A stretch of DNA of 64,000 nt, taken from positions 22,445 to 86,444 of the forward strand of contig CAJQUN010001243.1 in assembly GCA_907163345.1 (NCBI GenBank), given 5' to 3'. The notes beneath the pieces were generated by a model. The model was not told where the DNA came from. It did no database searches and saw nothing but the letters and a program-made list of their open reading frames with translations. The DNA comes from Haberlea rhodopensis. Its lineage: Eukaryota; Streptophyta; Magnoliopsida; Lamiales; Gesneriaceae. Position numbers and translations under genes: made by a program. Position 1 is the first letter of the stretch. Every line of letters begins with the position of its first letter. Of this stretch, positions 46,396-57,981 are shown piece after piece.

Positions 46396-47527
46396 GAGCA
46401 GGTATATCTATTATCTATACATTCATGTATACATGCAAATTTGAATATGATGATTCATGTAAGTGTTTGACTTTAATAATTGAGTTTCATACGAGTTATG
46501 GGGGACACGTAGTGGTACGTGATCCGATTATACTTGTTGAGTAGTGATGCCGTGGGCATGAACGATATGAGAAAGTATCGAAGATGAGATGGTGGGATAA
46601 CCAGGTTTACATTGGGATAACCAGGTTTACATTGATATTGAACTATTTATGTTTGAGCATAAATAATATATTGTCATTGTATTGAATTCATAAGTGTTGT
46701 TGAGTATTACATTTTCAGTGACAATACTAAACTTGACATTATGAAGTGCGTGAGTTTGAAACAGGAATAGTGTGTGGAAGCCATACAAATTCGTAATTGT
46801 ACAGGGAGTATACTTTATGAGTTTTGAATAATTTAAATTATTGCATTATGATTTTGTATGTTGATTTGTGATTGAATATTGAGTGGGAGTGTGCTCACCC
46901 AGTGTGGGGGCTGTTTCTGTTGAAACAGGTACAACAGGTACGATGCTGCTTTGGAGTGCTAGGCTCGAACCTTGTTGGATGATGCTTCCAGAAGCATAGT
47001 ATGAGATTGAGCTGATATACGAGGTTGAGCGGTTGGTATATATATACTAATTATGCTTCCGGATGTGTATCCGTTATTCGTTGCTCTTCTGTGAGCACTT
47101 GTATTTGTATATGGACTGTATAAGGGTGTTGAAACCCATTTTTGTTGTCTTATGAGTGTGGTGTCTTCCCTGGCTGGGAATTTACTTGTGTTTCCGTATT
47201 CTGTTTAGTATCGTGTGTCCCTGGTCGGGAGTTATATTATGTGATGCATTTTTATTTCCGGATAGCTCAGTTTGTGGGGAGACTCTGCCCAAATTTTTAT
47301 TAAAACCTACAATATAAAAGTGGTGTAATGGGGATGGTAATGGGTGAAACCCTTGAGTCTGTTTGTTGGTCGAGATGACCATATAATGTTGAACATTGGT
47401 CATGTCTTGGGATTATGGGAACATGTAATGATTCTTTTTTAAGAATGAAAGGAAAATGAAAAATTTATACACATACGACGTCATAAATGAACTAATGACG
47501 AGTTTAAGTGTTGGGGTCTTACATTAG

Positions 47528-47539
47528 TGGTATCAGAGC
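47528..47539 (+). other. Family F primer-binding site
   Basis: TGGTATCAGAGC, four bases after the LTR end, followed by AGTGGTT as in families A, B and C. Confidence 0.9.
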
Positions 47540-48454
47540 AGTGGTTGCTCTTTGGGGCTGTTAAGGGCCTAGGAAGTTATTGATAGCACATATTATGCAT
47601 GATGGCATTAATGTTGTATGACACAATTAGTTGTTTATGTGCTTTTATGATATGAAAAGTGGTGTTGCTGCAGGAATCGTGTAGAATGCGATGGGATGGC
47701 ATTAATGGTGATGTCTAGCACTTCATCTATTATGTGTTAAGGGATCAGATTTTGTAGGAAAATCAGGAAAGGTGAAACGTACGGGCTTCGGACGGTAAAA
47801 CGTGTTACACCTTTGATTATGTATATCGTGGATAGTGGATCCTTACATGTGATGATATATGTGAAATGATAGTGATATATTGTGATAATGGAACCAATTG
47901 TTGTGTTTGATTATTGTGGTAGAATTGATGAATGTTCCGGTAGCCTTTATCTCCGAGCGAGGGAGGTACTTGCCGCTGTCATATGAAGCGATGGTAATAT
48001 GATATTTGCCGCTGTCATGTCTAAGCGAGGTAACATGCCGCTGTCATTGTCGAAGCGAGGGATATCATATGATGCCGCTATATGTCGAAGCGAGGGGTCC
48101 TAAAATTCCGCTGTTGTATTGGGACCGGAACAGTCACAATTCTAGTGATTAATGTGGAATATTGTGGTTATAACTGGAACGTGATATCGATCATTATATT
48201 GTGAACTGTTGTATTAACCTGGATGCAGGTACATGGAGCTAGTGGAAGTTCCGGTAGTTGTTATATTCGAGCGAGGGAGGTACTTGTCGCTGTCATATGA
48301 AGCGATGGTAGTATGATATTTGCCGCTGTCATGTCTAAGCGAGGTAACATGCCACTGTCATTGTCGAAGCGAGGGATATCATATGATGCCGCTATATGTC
48401 GAAGCGAGGGGTCCTAAAATTCCGCTGCTATAACAAGACCGGAACAACCACATT

Positions 48455-48890
48455 ATCGATATTGATAGCGATGTCTCATTCAGCTATGTTGGTTGGCGAT
48501 GGTTCATGCCGCCACGTATATTGATAGCGATGTCTCATTCCGCTATGTTGGTTGGCGATGGTTCATGCCGCCACGTATATTGATAGCGATGTCTCATTCC
48601 GCTATGTTGCCGCCACGTATATTGATAGCGATGTCTCATTCCGCTATGTTGGTTGGCGATGGTTCATGCCACCAGGTATATTGATAGCGATGTCTCATTC
48701 CGCTATATTGATTGGCGATGGTTTATGCCGCCGGGTACATGTATAGCGATGCCTCTTTCCGCTGTGTCAATGGCGATGGCTCATGCCGCCAGACATGTGT
48801 TTAGCGATGGTGCATTCCGCTGATTCCATGGCGATGGTTCTTGCCGCCGATTATATATGTAGCGACGTCTCATTCCGCTATTCTGTTGAT
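48455..48890. repeat. 59-bp-type hairpin array in family F leader
   Basis: Units alternate TAGCGATGTCTCATTCCGCTA and TGGCGATGGTTCATGCCGCCA types; the second has a longer stem (GGCG with GCCGCC). Units begin near 48467, 48526, 48585, 48625 and 48684, with one short unit. The strand is opposite to the array at 307-945, consistent with the element's opposite orientation. Confidence 0.8.
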
Positions 48891-49665
48891 GGTGAGTATA
48901 TCAATTTGTGTATTGATATGAAATCATATTTTGTGAAATATTTATGTTGAGAGCAGGGACAATTTAAAAGATCAAGTGTGGATCGACTGTGTACAGTAAG
49001 TGTTATTACATCTTGTTGTTTTAAGAATGTATATTCATTGCGATTATGGATATTATATGTATGCTAGTAGTGGCGATGAGTATTATGTACCGCCGTAGGG
49101 CGATGAAGATTGATGCATTGTTATTGTGTTAGCAATGAATATTTTAGCACCGCTATTGTGATTAGCGATGAATGTTGTTGTATCGCAATTGTGTTAGCAA
49201 TGAGTATTGATGACGCTTTGATTGCAGATGGCAATAGAAGTTGTGCTATGTACAGTTATGTTATTGCTCATTGGGTATATGTGATTTAGGCCCAAGAGGA
49301 TATTGGATCGATCCAGGAGGACAAAGTATCGAGGTAAACCGTTTCAGTTGGTTGAACATATTGATATATGTTGATTCGAGTTATTTTGTTGATTCATATT
49401 GATTTTGAAATCATGTACATGTAGAAAAGTTGATATTGGAATTGGAGTGGAACCTAGAGGTGTCATTCATATTTTGTTGCGGTAATAAGGCAAGAAGGGG
49501 TGTAACCTCTGTGTTAACACTCTCATATCTACGGTGTATAGTGATGAAATATTGAAAATAGATGTTAATCATTTTGTGACGATAATTATTGTTGTGAAAG
49601 CATGCTAGCTTTGTATGTGGTAGGATAAATAATTGATTAATCATATCTCGGGTTCTCTAACCACT

Positions 49666-49677
49666 GCTCTGATACCA
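49666..49677 (-). other. Primer-binding site next to family A LTR copy 3
   Basis: The minus strand reads TGGTATCAGAGC four bases beyond the LTR end at 49682. Only about 37 bp of interior (49645-49681) remain on this side before plus-oriented family F sequence. Confidence 0.85.
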
Positions 49678-50224
49678 CTAATGTAAGGACCCTAGTTCCT
49701 TAAGTGCGGATTAAAGGCATAATTAGAGCTAACATAATTTATCAGAGTAAAATGATCGTGTTGAGACTATGAGCTTTAAGAATTACATGCCAAAAATAAG
49801 GACCATCAATGGATTAGTTACATTCCAATCAAATGAATGTATTTACTATAGTTTTACACTACTCCTAGAGTAGACACTATACAAAGTAATCCCGTCCTTC
49901 ATCTACCAAAAGTGCTCTTCACAAGCTCACTGCCTCAACCCGCTTTAGCCCCTTTATATCATGCCAAAAGTACCTACAAGAACAACCCCCAAACATGAGT
50001 AATGATAACATTCATATTCAACACAATATGAATATAAAGCGTAAATGCATAAATCACAATAAAACACTTCCTGTTTTCCCATGCATTTCAAACGCTTCCA
50101 GTTTGGTTGTCCCTGTACCATAACTCATGAGTATAATCAATAGATTATTTAATGGTCTACACATGTCATGACATAATACCATCTCATCAATACCAAATAC
50201 CAGTCACCAATCCCTAGTCTGTCC

Positions 50225-50435
50225 ATCACAATGTATTTTAATGCCCCTCGCTTATTTACATATAGGCGGCATAGAATAACCTCGCTTCAATGGACATGCG
50301 GCGCTCCCACCCCTCGCTTCACATTGAGTGGCAAATATTCTTTCCTCGCCCTATATGATAACCACGCTCAAATGTGACATGCGGCGCTCCCACCCCTCGC
50401 TTCACATTTAGCGGAAACGAACCAAATAGCGGCAA
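50225..50435. repeat. CGCT/AGCGG hairpin cluster, LTR copy 3
   Basis: CCTCGCTT and AGCGG or GGCGG boxes alternate. A string, CATGCGGCGCTCCCACCCCT, is duplicated at about 50304 and 50381. Confidence 0.65.
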
Positions 50436-50787
50436 GCATTAAAATCATCAAGGGATGACCAAGACTCAGGGGATGTGCACCAATAACCATATGCATATAC
50501 AATCATCATGCATAGTTCAACATGTATTTGCATCCACAATGCATAATTCCACATATACTCTCATCCACAATGCATAAACAAAGAGTATATTAGATACATG
50601 TACCGTTGGGTGCCCGTACGTCCTCTACGTACCTTTCCAAAAGTGGAATTGATATGGCTTCACTTCCTTGGTTGCGTTGCTACCTGGGATGGTTCTACAC
50701 AATTACACAACCCCATATTAGAAGCCAAATAATAGTCAAATACCAAAAATTCGTCAAAAGAAATCATTTTTCAAAATTCCATAGCTG

Positions 50788-50995
50788 GCGATCGATCGCT
50801 TCGCTGAGGCGATCGATCGCCTCAATTTTTGCTTCGCGGCGATCGATCGCGCCAAACATGGCGAACGATCGCCTACCTCATATTTAGCTACTGCCCCTCG
50901 GCGATCGGTCGCCCCATTTCAGGCGATCGCTCGCCGGCCCTGCGATTTTGCTACTGCCCATAGGCGATCGGTCGCCTCTTTTTAGGCGGTCGATC
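50788..50995. repeat. GATCGATC cluster, LTR copy 3
   Basis: About eight GGCGATCGATCGCC-like sites. Some are altered symmetrically or nearly so, for example GGCGATCGGTCGCC and GGCGATCGCTCGCC. Confidence 0.8.
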
Positions 50996-51737
50996 GCCTC
51001 GCACAGACTCGCGATTTTTCACCATTAATGCACACAAAACCATTCCAAACCATACTAAAACTTATACCCTCAAACCCACAACAAAATAACATCATAATCC
51101 TCCAAAATACACCTCAAAACAAACATAAATCCAACCCTCAACCAAAACAACACCAACCCACAACAAACCCATTTCAAAATCATTCAAAACCATTTCAAAA
51201 CTAAACCAAGCACAACAAAATGACTTGGAGGCATCCATACCTCTTGGGGACCTCGAATCTCCCAATAAACTCCACAAATCAAGGTTTTTGGAAGGATTCT
51301 CTTCACCCCTAAGCTCAAAAACGAAAATGAGGGGGTAGGGTTTGTGGGAAGTGATTTTGGGGGATTTAGTAAAGTGTTTTGGTAAAGGTGGGGGTAGGGG
51401 TTTTAAAACAAGTCCAATTGTATCCCACAACTAACATGATTTATTAAACATCCCAACATGATATTTAAAAGGCATTTTACCAAAAAAATGCACCATAATC
51501 ACAATTAAACTCATGCTTTACAATTAATTGCTAACCATGGCAAATAAATCATGCTAATAACAATTTTCCCAACATGTACAACATGTACCCTGAAATGCAC
51601 TCCCGGGTCACCCTTTCCATGTGACCATGCATTTCCATAAGATAAATAAATCCAACACATAATTAATTACCACCATAATTAATCACATAAACACAATTAA
51701 TGCCCAAATTGCAATTAATCATTTCAGGGATATCACA

Positions 51738-51751
51738 ATACTCCCCTACTT
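51738..51751 (-). other. Polypurine tract before family A 3' LTR
   Basis: The minus strand reads AAGTAGGGGAGTAT and abuts TGTGATATCC. The CGAGGACGAAAT motif lies just upstream (about 51758-51770). Confidence 0.7.
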
Positions 51752-51807
51752 ATACGATTTCGTCCTCGAAATCACATGCACTTACCCCCAAAAGAAACTA
51801 AACATAA

Positions 51808-53532
51808 TCACATACCAGAGAATAGTTCCGGGTAGTGCTGCACCATATGCCGCTCCGTCTCCCACGTAGCCTCCTCGACACCCCTGCGATCCCACTGAAC
51901 CTTGATCATAGGTATCACTTTATTCCGAAGTCTACGGTCTGCTCGATCCAGAATTCTGACAGGCCGTTCCACATAAAACACATCGGATTCTAACTGAACC
52001 TCAGAAGGCTGCAACACATGAGATGGATCCGGCTCATACTTACGCAGCATCGATACATGAAACACATCATGTATACCAGATAAAGAAGGTGGCAGAGCTA
52101 GTCGGTAAGCTAAGGTGCCAATGCGCTGCAAAATCTCGTACGACCCAACATACCTCGGAGACAGTTTCCCGCGCATCCCAAATCGCACAACGCCTCTGAA
52201 AGGCGAGATCTTCAAAAAGACCTTATCCCCCAACTGAAATTCCAACGGTCTCCGCCGTTTATTCGCATAAGCTGCCTGTCTGTCCTGGGCTGCTTTCATT
52301 TTCTGCCTTATCATCATTATCTTCTCTTCCATCTCCCGAATCAACTCCGGTCCTCCGACCGATTTACGGTCCAAATCATCCCAACACAAGGGTGATCTAC
52401 ACCGTCTGCCATAAAGAGCTTCAAAAGGAGCCATCTGAATGCTCGCCCGGTAGCTGTTATTATAGGAGAATTCTACCAAGGCCACTGAATCCTGCCAAGA
52501 AACATCGAACTCCAAAACACAAGCTATCAACATGTTCTCGAGCGTCTGGATAGTACGCTCGGTCTGGCCATCCGTCTGAGGATGATATGCAGTGCTCAAT
52601 CTAACTTCAGTTCCCAAGGCTGACTGAAGACCCTCCCAAAAATGAGATGTGAATCGTGGATCTCCATCCGACACTATGGAAATGGGGATCCCATGCAATC
52701 TCACCACATCTCGAATATACAGTTGAGCCATCCTCAAAAAGGTGAAAGTCATGCTATAGGGGATGAAATGAGCTACCTTAGTCAATCGATCCACAATCAC
52801 CCAAATAGCATCAAAGCCTGAAGCACTCCTCGGCAAGTGAGTTACGAAGTCCATGGAAATGTGTTCCCACTTCCACTTCGGTATCTCCAAGCTTTTCAAC
52901 TCGCCGCCAGGTCTCTGTCTCTCTGCCTTAACTTGCTGGCAGATCAAACACCTCTGAACAAAAGTGACGACATCAGATTTCATCCTTTTCCACCAAAACT
53001 GACCACGCAGATCTTTATACATCTTCTTTCCGCCTGGGTGGATGCTAAGTCTGCTACTATGAGCTCGCTCCAAGATCCCTTTACGCAACTCCGGCGTACT
53101 CGGAACTACCCAACGGCTACTCAATCTCAAAGATCCATCCTCAGCCACTCTGAACTTCGATGGCTGACCAAGATGTACTAAAGATAACCACCTCTGAACC
53201 TCATCATCTGACCTCTGACCTCTCCTGATGTTCTCATAGATATCTGGCTCAGCTAACAAGGTCGATACATGCACTGGTGATGCATCTACGTCAAAATCAT
53301 AGCCTAGATGACAATAGGAGGTCATCATGGCCGACAAATGGATGACGTCCTCAGCAGAACTCCTCACTTTCCGGCTCAAGACGTCTGCTGTCAAATTAGC
53401 CTTTCCAGGATGGTACACAATTTCGAGCATTTCCCCGGAGACGTCTCCTCGCACGTCTCTCTGAAATAAAAAGCCATTACTCAGTCCAACACCAGTAATG
53501 CTTACCATGGCTGATTCACAATCAACCCACAA
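51808..53532 (-). CDS. Ty3/gypsy (Tekay-like) integrase with C-terminal chromodomain, RT-less
   Basis: A 574-codon uninterrupted frame. Residues 37-55 are the end of RNase H (EIVYHPGKANLTADVLSRK). The zinc domain is H158, H165, C195, C198 (CLICQQVK). The DDE core is D228 (SMDFV), D289 (IVSDGDPRF) and E325 (TDGQTE), with exactly 35 residues between the last two; the usual SDRD reads SDGD. A C-terminal SH3-like part (LGDKVFLKISP, LSPRYVGSYEIL) and a chromodomain-like end (PVRILDR, EEATWE) follow. Protease, RT and most of RNase H are missing: residues 1-36 are unlike the family, and non-coding leader follows upstream. The ATG may not be the real start. It ends 70 bp before the 3' LTR. Confidence 0.88.
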   Translation of the reverse strand: MWVDCESAMVSITGVGLSNGFLFQRDVRGDVSGEMLEIVYHPGKANLTADVLSRKVRSSAEDVIHLSAMMTSYCHLGYDFDVDASPVHVSTLLAEPDIYENIRRGQRSDDEVQRWLSLVHLGQPSKFRVAEDGSLRLSSRWVVPSTPELRKGILERAHSSRLSIHPGGKKMYKDLRGQFWWKRMKSDVVTFVQRCLICQQVKAERQRPGGELKSLEIPKWKWEHISMDFVTHLPRSASGFDAIWVIVDRLTKVAHFIPYSMTFTFLRMAQLYIRDVVRLHGIPISIVSDGDPRFTSHFWEGLQSALGTEVRLSTAYHPQTDGQTERTIQTLENMLIACVLEFDVSWQDSVALVEFSYNNSYRASIQMAPFEALYGRRCRSPLCWDDLDRKSVGGPELIREMEEKIMMIRQKMKAAQDRQAAYANKRRRPLEFQLGDKVFLKISPFRGVVRFGMRGKLSPRYVGSYEILQRIGTLAYRLALPPSLSGIHDVFHVSMLRKYEPDPSHVLQPSEVQLESDVFYVERPVRILDRADRRLRNKVIPMIKVQWDRRGVEEATWETERHMVQHYPELFSGM

Positions 53533-55320
53533 CCGATACTAGTTGTCTCCATGACAGTACAATCCAAATCTCTTTGAGAGATACAATCAATATAGTAGTG
53601 TCACCCCACTAACTACATCTCATAATTCCAATTGCGTCTCCCCTTGCATTCCATATGCAAGGATTCTTAACCGGAACTAACAACGACTTGTTGACACTCA
53701 AGTTGGTACTCCCAACAAAACTGAGCTGTCCCAGTACAAGTCTCTCAAAGCATTGCCGTATAAACGTTCCAGTGAGGTATTCTCCGACTCAATCCTCATG
53801 CCACATAGTGACCACAATAGTCCACTATAAACCCTCATCGTATCATCATACGATTCGCCAAACTCGGTTCCAACAAGCAGTATAACGGCTATCACAGGCA
53901 CGCTAAAGCAGTGCAACAATACATGGCTAGCAAATCGCTGCCTCCTTAGGTTTATACGAAACCTACCAACGTATCATACATTCCATCTCGGTATACCATA
54001 CCGTACAAATCATTAGAGTAGTGGGTCATCACCCAACGTTTCTCTAATCAATAAGGCACAACGGACATTCCGGTGTACTCAACCACAAAGCAATCCTAAT
54101 TCCATAGGATTTATTCCACACCCTCAGGGTGGGTGTGACCATGTCTACCCCACGTCACAACGACAAAAGCGAGTAGTTTCCTCAATAACTACTCTTACCA
54201 CCAATCACTTGGCCTTAGCCATCCCAGCGAGTATACCCAAAGGTACCACTACTCGTAAAATATTTACCTCTAATGCACGATGCGGTACACTCACCGGTAC
54301 AATGCATCCAATAATTCATCGAGCAAACCTGCTCGGCGTAATGGTCTCGTCAACCGGTGACGTAGACACCACCTTGTGCCATCATCGGCACTCAAACCAT
54401 ATGATTAAATACATATACCCAGACGTATTATTCATCAAAACGATGCTACACGTCTACGTAGAACATCCACTATGACATCGTCTTCCCGTGACGGTATATG
54501 TTAACATACGACATCAAAAATAACATCGTCAACTCGTGACGGTACATGTCAACACCTAACATTCACAATCTCATCGTCAAACACGTGAAGGTATATGTCG
54601 ATACACGACATCCATAATAATGCTAATAAAACAGTAATATATCATACCTCATCGCTAACAAGATAGCGGCATACCTGTATCCATCGCCCAATATGGTACG
54701 CAAACAGCACCCATCGCTCGTAGGCGGCGTAATCCAGTGCTACATACATAGCGGTATAACCCATCGCTATAGAATCAGCGGCATAATCCCTCGCCATAGA
54801 GTTAGGCGGCATCAAACATTGCTATAGATATCCGGCGGCATGAACCATCGCCAATAAAATTAGCGGAATGTACCATCACTATATATATATACCCGGCGGT
54901 ATGAACCATCGCCATAGATGTAGCGGAATGACCTATCGCTATATGATACCTGGCGGCATTAGCCACCGCCAATATATGTAGCGGAAAGAACCATCGCTAT
55001 ATAATACCTGGCGGCATGAACCATCGCCAATAGATGTAGCGGAATGAACCATCGCTATATAGATACCAGGCGGCATAAACCATCGCCAATAAACTAGAGG
55101 AATGAACCATCGCTATAGAGATACCCGGCGGCATAAACCATTGCCAATAAACTAGCGGAATGAACCATCGCTATAGAGATGGCCGGCGGCATAAATCATC
55201 GCCAATAAACTAGCGTCATGATATCCCTCGATATGAAGCGGCAAATATCCCTCTTCGCTACTTTGCTTCGACATACCAGCGGCATAATATCCCTCCCTTA
55301 AACGGCAAATACTCTTCATC
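53533..55320 (-). mobile_element. Leader of the integrase-bearing element, non-coding
   Basis: From about 53600 to 54640 it is homologous to the interior of element D at 59450-60330 (shared strings include CTGAGCTGTCCCAG and GAGCAGTATAACGGCT-type segments). Then come CGTCA/TGACG hairpins (54475-54600) and a GCGG hairpin array (54650-55310). No ORF of note. It is cut at 55320 by element D, with TCATC (55316-55320) as candidate target duplicate. The gag-pol expected between leader and integrase is absent. Confidence 0.7.
54650..55310. repeat. Diverged GCGG hairpin array
   Basis: About ten units of roughly 60 bp alternate TAGCGG-N-CGCTA and GGCGGC-N-CGCC stems. Divergence is higher than in 307-945, but most arms still pair; one TGGCGG-N-CCGCCA unit (about 54951-54972) has the stem lengthened by one matched pair. 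Two units have a broken arm (TAGAGG near 55091; ATTGCC near 55139). Confidence 0.8.
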
Positions 55321-57981
55321 TGTAAGGACCCCAAGCCCTTAAACCTTGATTAGTGTATTAACCACTATGTGTGGTACATGCTTTCTATAAAATGTCAATC
55401 GGGAAGCTCTGATGATACTTAATCATTGCCTGTCAATGAAAGACTCATATGTTTGCCCTTTACCAACCCCTTGGTGCCACTTTTCACATTATAAACTTTT
55501 ATAAAAATTTGGGCAGAGTCTCCCCATAAATAGAGCTATCCCAAAAAAAAGAGTACAACACATAACCAAATTCCCGGCCAGGGAAAGCATAATACTCAAC
55601 AGAAAGCAGTAATACAAGTAGATTCCCAGCCAGGGAAGACACCACACATATGTCAACAAAAGTGGGTTCCAGCACCCACATAATACACCAATGACTCTCA
55701 TATCATTCTAGCAATTCAACCTAATTGCATGCAACCTTAAATGAAAGAGAGAAAGGCTCATGCCTTTATATACAATCCATATACAAGTATAATTGTGCTC
55801 ACATGCGAGCATCATGAATATGTATAAATCCTCAGGTGTATATATAGGTACTCTATACGATACCGTGCTCCATCAAGCCCTGGTACCACGATCCTGGGAG
55901 TACCTCAAATCAACAGCTCGAGCTCAGCTCCATAGCCATCGATGTACCTGTCCACCTGTCCCAACAGAGACAGCCCCCAACGGGGTGAGCATACCAATAC
56001 ACAAAATCCCATAATCATAATAATGAAATTCATAATTTACAACACAAGTAAATACTAATGAATTTAAATGATACTCCCTGGATGGCAACATCCTCATCCG
56101 GGATTCCGTGTACTGTCCCTGTTCTCACAACATCAAACTCATCAAATCTCATAAATCAGTAAATCAACGCATTGATTAACTCATCGCATGCCTAATCCTC
56201 GAATATCAACATATAGTGATTACAAATTCATTAAACATGCAATTACAGATATCACAATATCTAATACTGATTTCACAACCTTGCTATCAATCACAGATAG
56301 CTCAAATGCCTTAGCATTTATTTTACCAATCCTTCATTATACTTAGACATCTCAAGTGTCTTATAATGAATACATGAGTCTACAAACCTAGACATCTCAA
56401 ATGTCTTATAATGAATACACGATTCTACGAACTTAGACATCTCAAATGTCTTACGAAGAATGCATGATTCTACAAACCTAGACATCTCAAATGTCTCATA
56501 ATATAGTCATATAAACCCAGTACCCCTTATATCATGTAAGAGTCATCCTACTCTAATGTCACGCACGCTACAAGCGGCGATATCAAGATTTGGGTCATTC
56601 CTTGGCTATATCAACATATATGTATAACCATACGCAAAACATTCAATGCAATCAAAAATACCTTATGCATTTCACATATATATAGTAATGCTCGTACGTC
56701 GCACGTACCTTAAATCTCCGAAGTCCGAGCCAAACCTTGCTCGAGTTCCATGCCCCGAGGAATGATGTGCTAACACGATAAATAATTCACAATTATTTAC
56801 GAACATGTAACCTATGCTCAAGCACACCCATATCCCTCACAACATTGTCAATACACGACAATTATCCTCTTAAAAGACCCGGGGCAGGGTACATGCAGGG
56901 AAGGAATAAATGAGACAATCGAAATTTGTTCAAGAATGCCCTACAAAAATCGAACCTTAATCTCACAATTTCGAACCCAATAAAATACCATAATCCATCT
57001 AAAATGTCAATTAAGCTATCCAAGCAAGAATCAACATCCCTTGACAAAAACTCCCCATTTTCGAACTCAACCCCCATAATTTCGAATCCAAACAAGCCCT
57101 TAAATTCGAACCCTTAAAAATCCTTCAAATTCGAACCAAAACTTCTCAATTCGATCTCAATCAAGCATCATAATACTCTTAAAACATGCAATAATCGATC
57201 AATTGCACGAAATAATACCCCTGCCAAAAACCCCCAAAATTCGAAATCAAACCCTACAATTTTCGAAAATAATTTCGAACCAAAACCACCGAATTTAGTA
57301 GGGAATAACATGAGAGGGATGCAAAAGGGGTAAGGGAGGCTATCCAAACGAAATCGGAAGCAAAATCAAACGAAAATCGAAGAACCCTAGAAATTGGGGA
57401 TCGACGCTTACCAGCCAAATCCGACTTCCACACGCGACGAAACTTCCAATTGGCAGAGGGGAAAGGAGCGCCTCGTCGAGACGAAGCCGTGGGTAGGTCG
57501 CACGCGCCGATCGGCGGCCGGACGGCGGCTGGCGGAGCGCCTGAAACGGCGGGGGTGCAGGGGGCGACGGGAATCGCGGCTGCGGGAGAGAGAGAGAAAA
57601 ATGAGGGCTTGAAATGATATTTTTTGTTAAAATCTCGGGTTCAATTTGTATTTATAGCAAAATACCCCGAAAAACTAATAGCCCCACAAATACATCATGA
57701 TTCCTTAAAATCATCTGTTTTCAAAAACTCTCTCTCTAACTCCAAAACCCCCTACCGGTGCTCACAAAGCACCCGAGATTCCGAGACACATCAAAACCCA
57801 ACTCTTAGGTTTTACACCGTAATGTGAATACAATCTCAACCTCTGGATCCAACGATCCCAACTACCCAAATAACGAGCCCAGAAGGCCCAACACCTCGAT
57901 TAAATTCCAAATCGCCACGTAAAACCACTTTGGGGATTATTAACACTACGGGATTAACACCTATAATCCCTGGTCATCACA
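55321..57981 (-). mobile_element. Element D 3' LTR (2661 bp, family C type)
   Basis: On the minus strand it starts TGTGATGACC at 57981 and ends CTTACA at 55321. It is nearly identical to 2139-4783 over its first half; the AT-rich part (about 57000-57350) differs more. It carries the GTACGT-CGC-ACGTAC hairpin (56694-56708), the GC-rich leader (about 57440-57600) and TATA (about 57650). A purine-rich tract (ATATCCCCCACTAAAAG on the plus strand) lies just outside at 57982. Confidence 0.88.

Larger units (their letters stand above)
44411..47523 (+). mobile_element. Family F LTR (3113 bp)
   Basis: Starts TGTGATGTCC and ends GGTCTTACA, followed by TTAG and a PBS, so it is a 5' LTR of a plus-strand element. 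TATAAAT at 44694-44700 precedes a GC-rich leader (about 44860-45010) comparable to that of family C. Downstream lie GTACAT-GGTG-ACGTAC (46380-46395), the GGGGCTGTTTC...CAGGTACAAC box (46897-46943), a TCCCTGGCTGGGAA hairpin near 47168, and GTGGGGAGACTCTGCCC near 47275, which family C also has in reverse. Confidence 0.85.
47524..49644 (+). mobile_element. Family F interior: mosaic non-coding leader
   Basis: The PBS is followed by about 240 bp of leader. Next, 47771-48208 is nearly identical to 22750-23190 of a family A LTR. Then comes a second CCGCT/AGCG block (48254-48450) duplicating 47936-48130 at a 318-bp offset, a 59-bp-type array (48455-48890), and sequence matching the reverse complement of family B interior 18000-18770. 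No gag or pol. It ends near 49644 against an oppositely oriented PBS and LTR. Inter-family recombination is the simplest reading. Confidence 0.7.
49682..51737 (-). mobile_element. Family A LTR, copy 3 (2056 bp), minus strand
   Basis: On the minus strand it starts TGTGATATCCC at 51737 and ends CCTTACA at 49682. It shares with copies 1 and 2 the GATCGATC cluster (50788-50995), hairpin (50616-50632), CGCT/AGCG cluster (50225-50435) and CTACTC palindrome (49859-49873). A polypurine tract and integrase ORF lie on its 5' side, and a PBS on its 3' side, so it has interior sequence on both sides. Confidence 0.87.
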
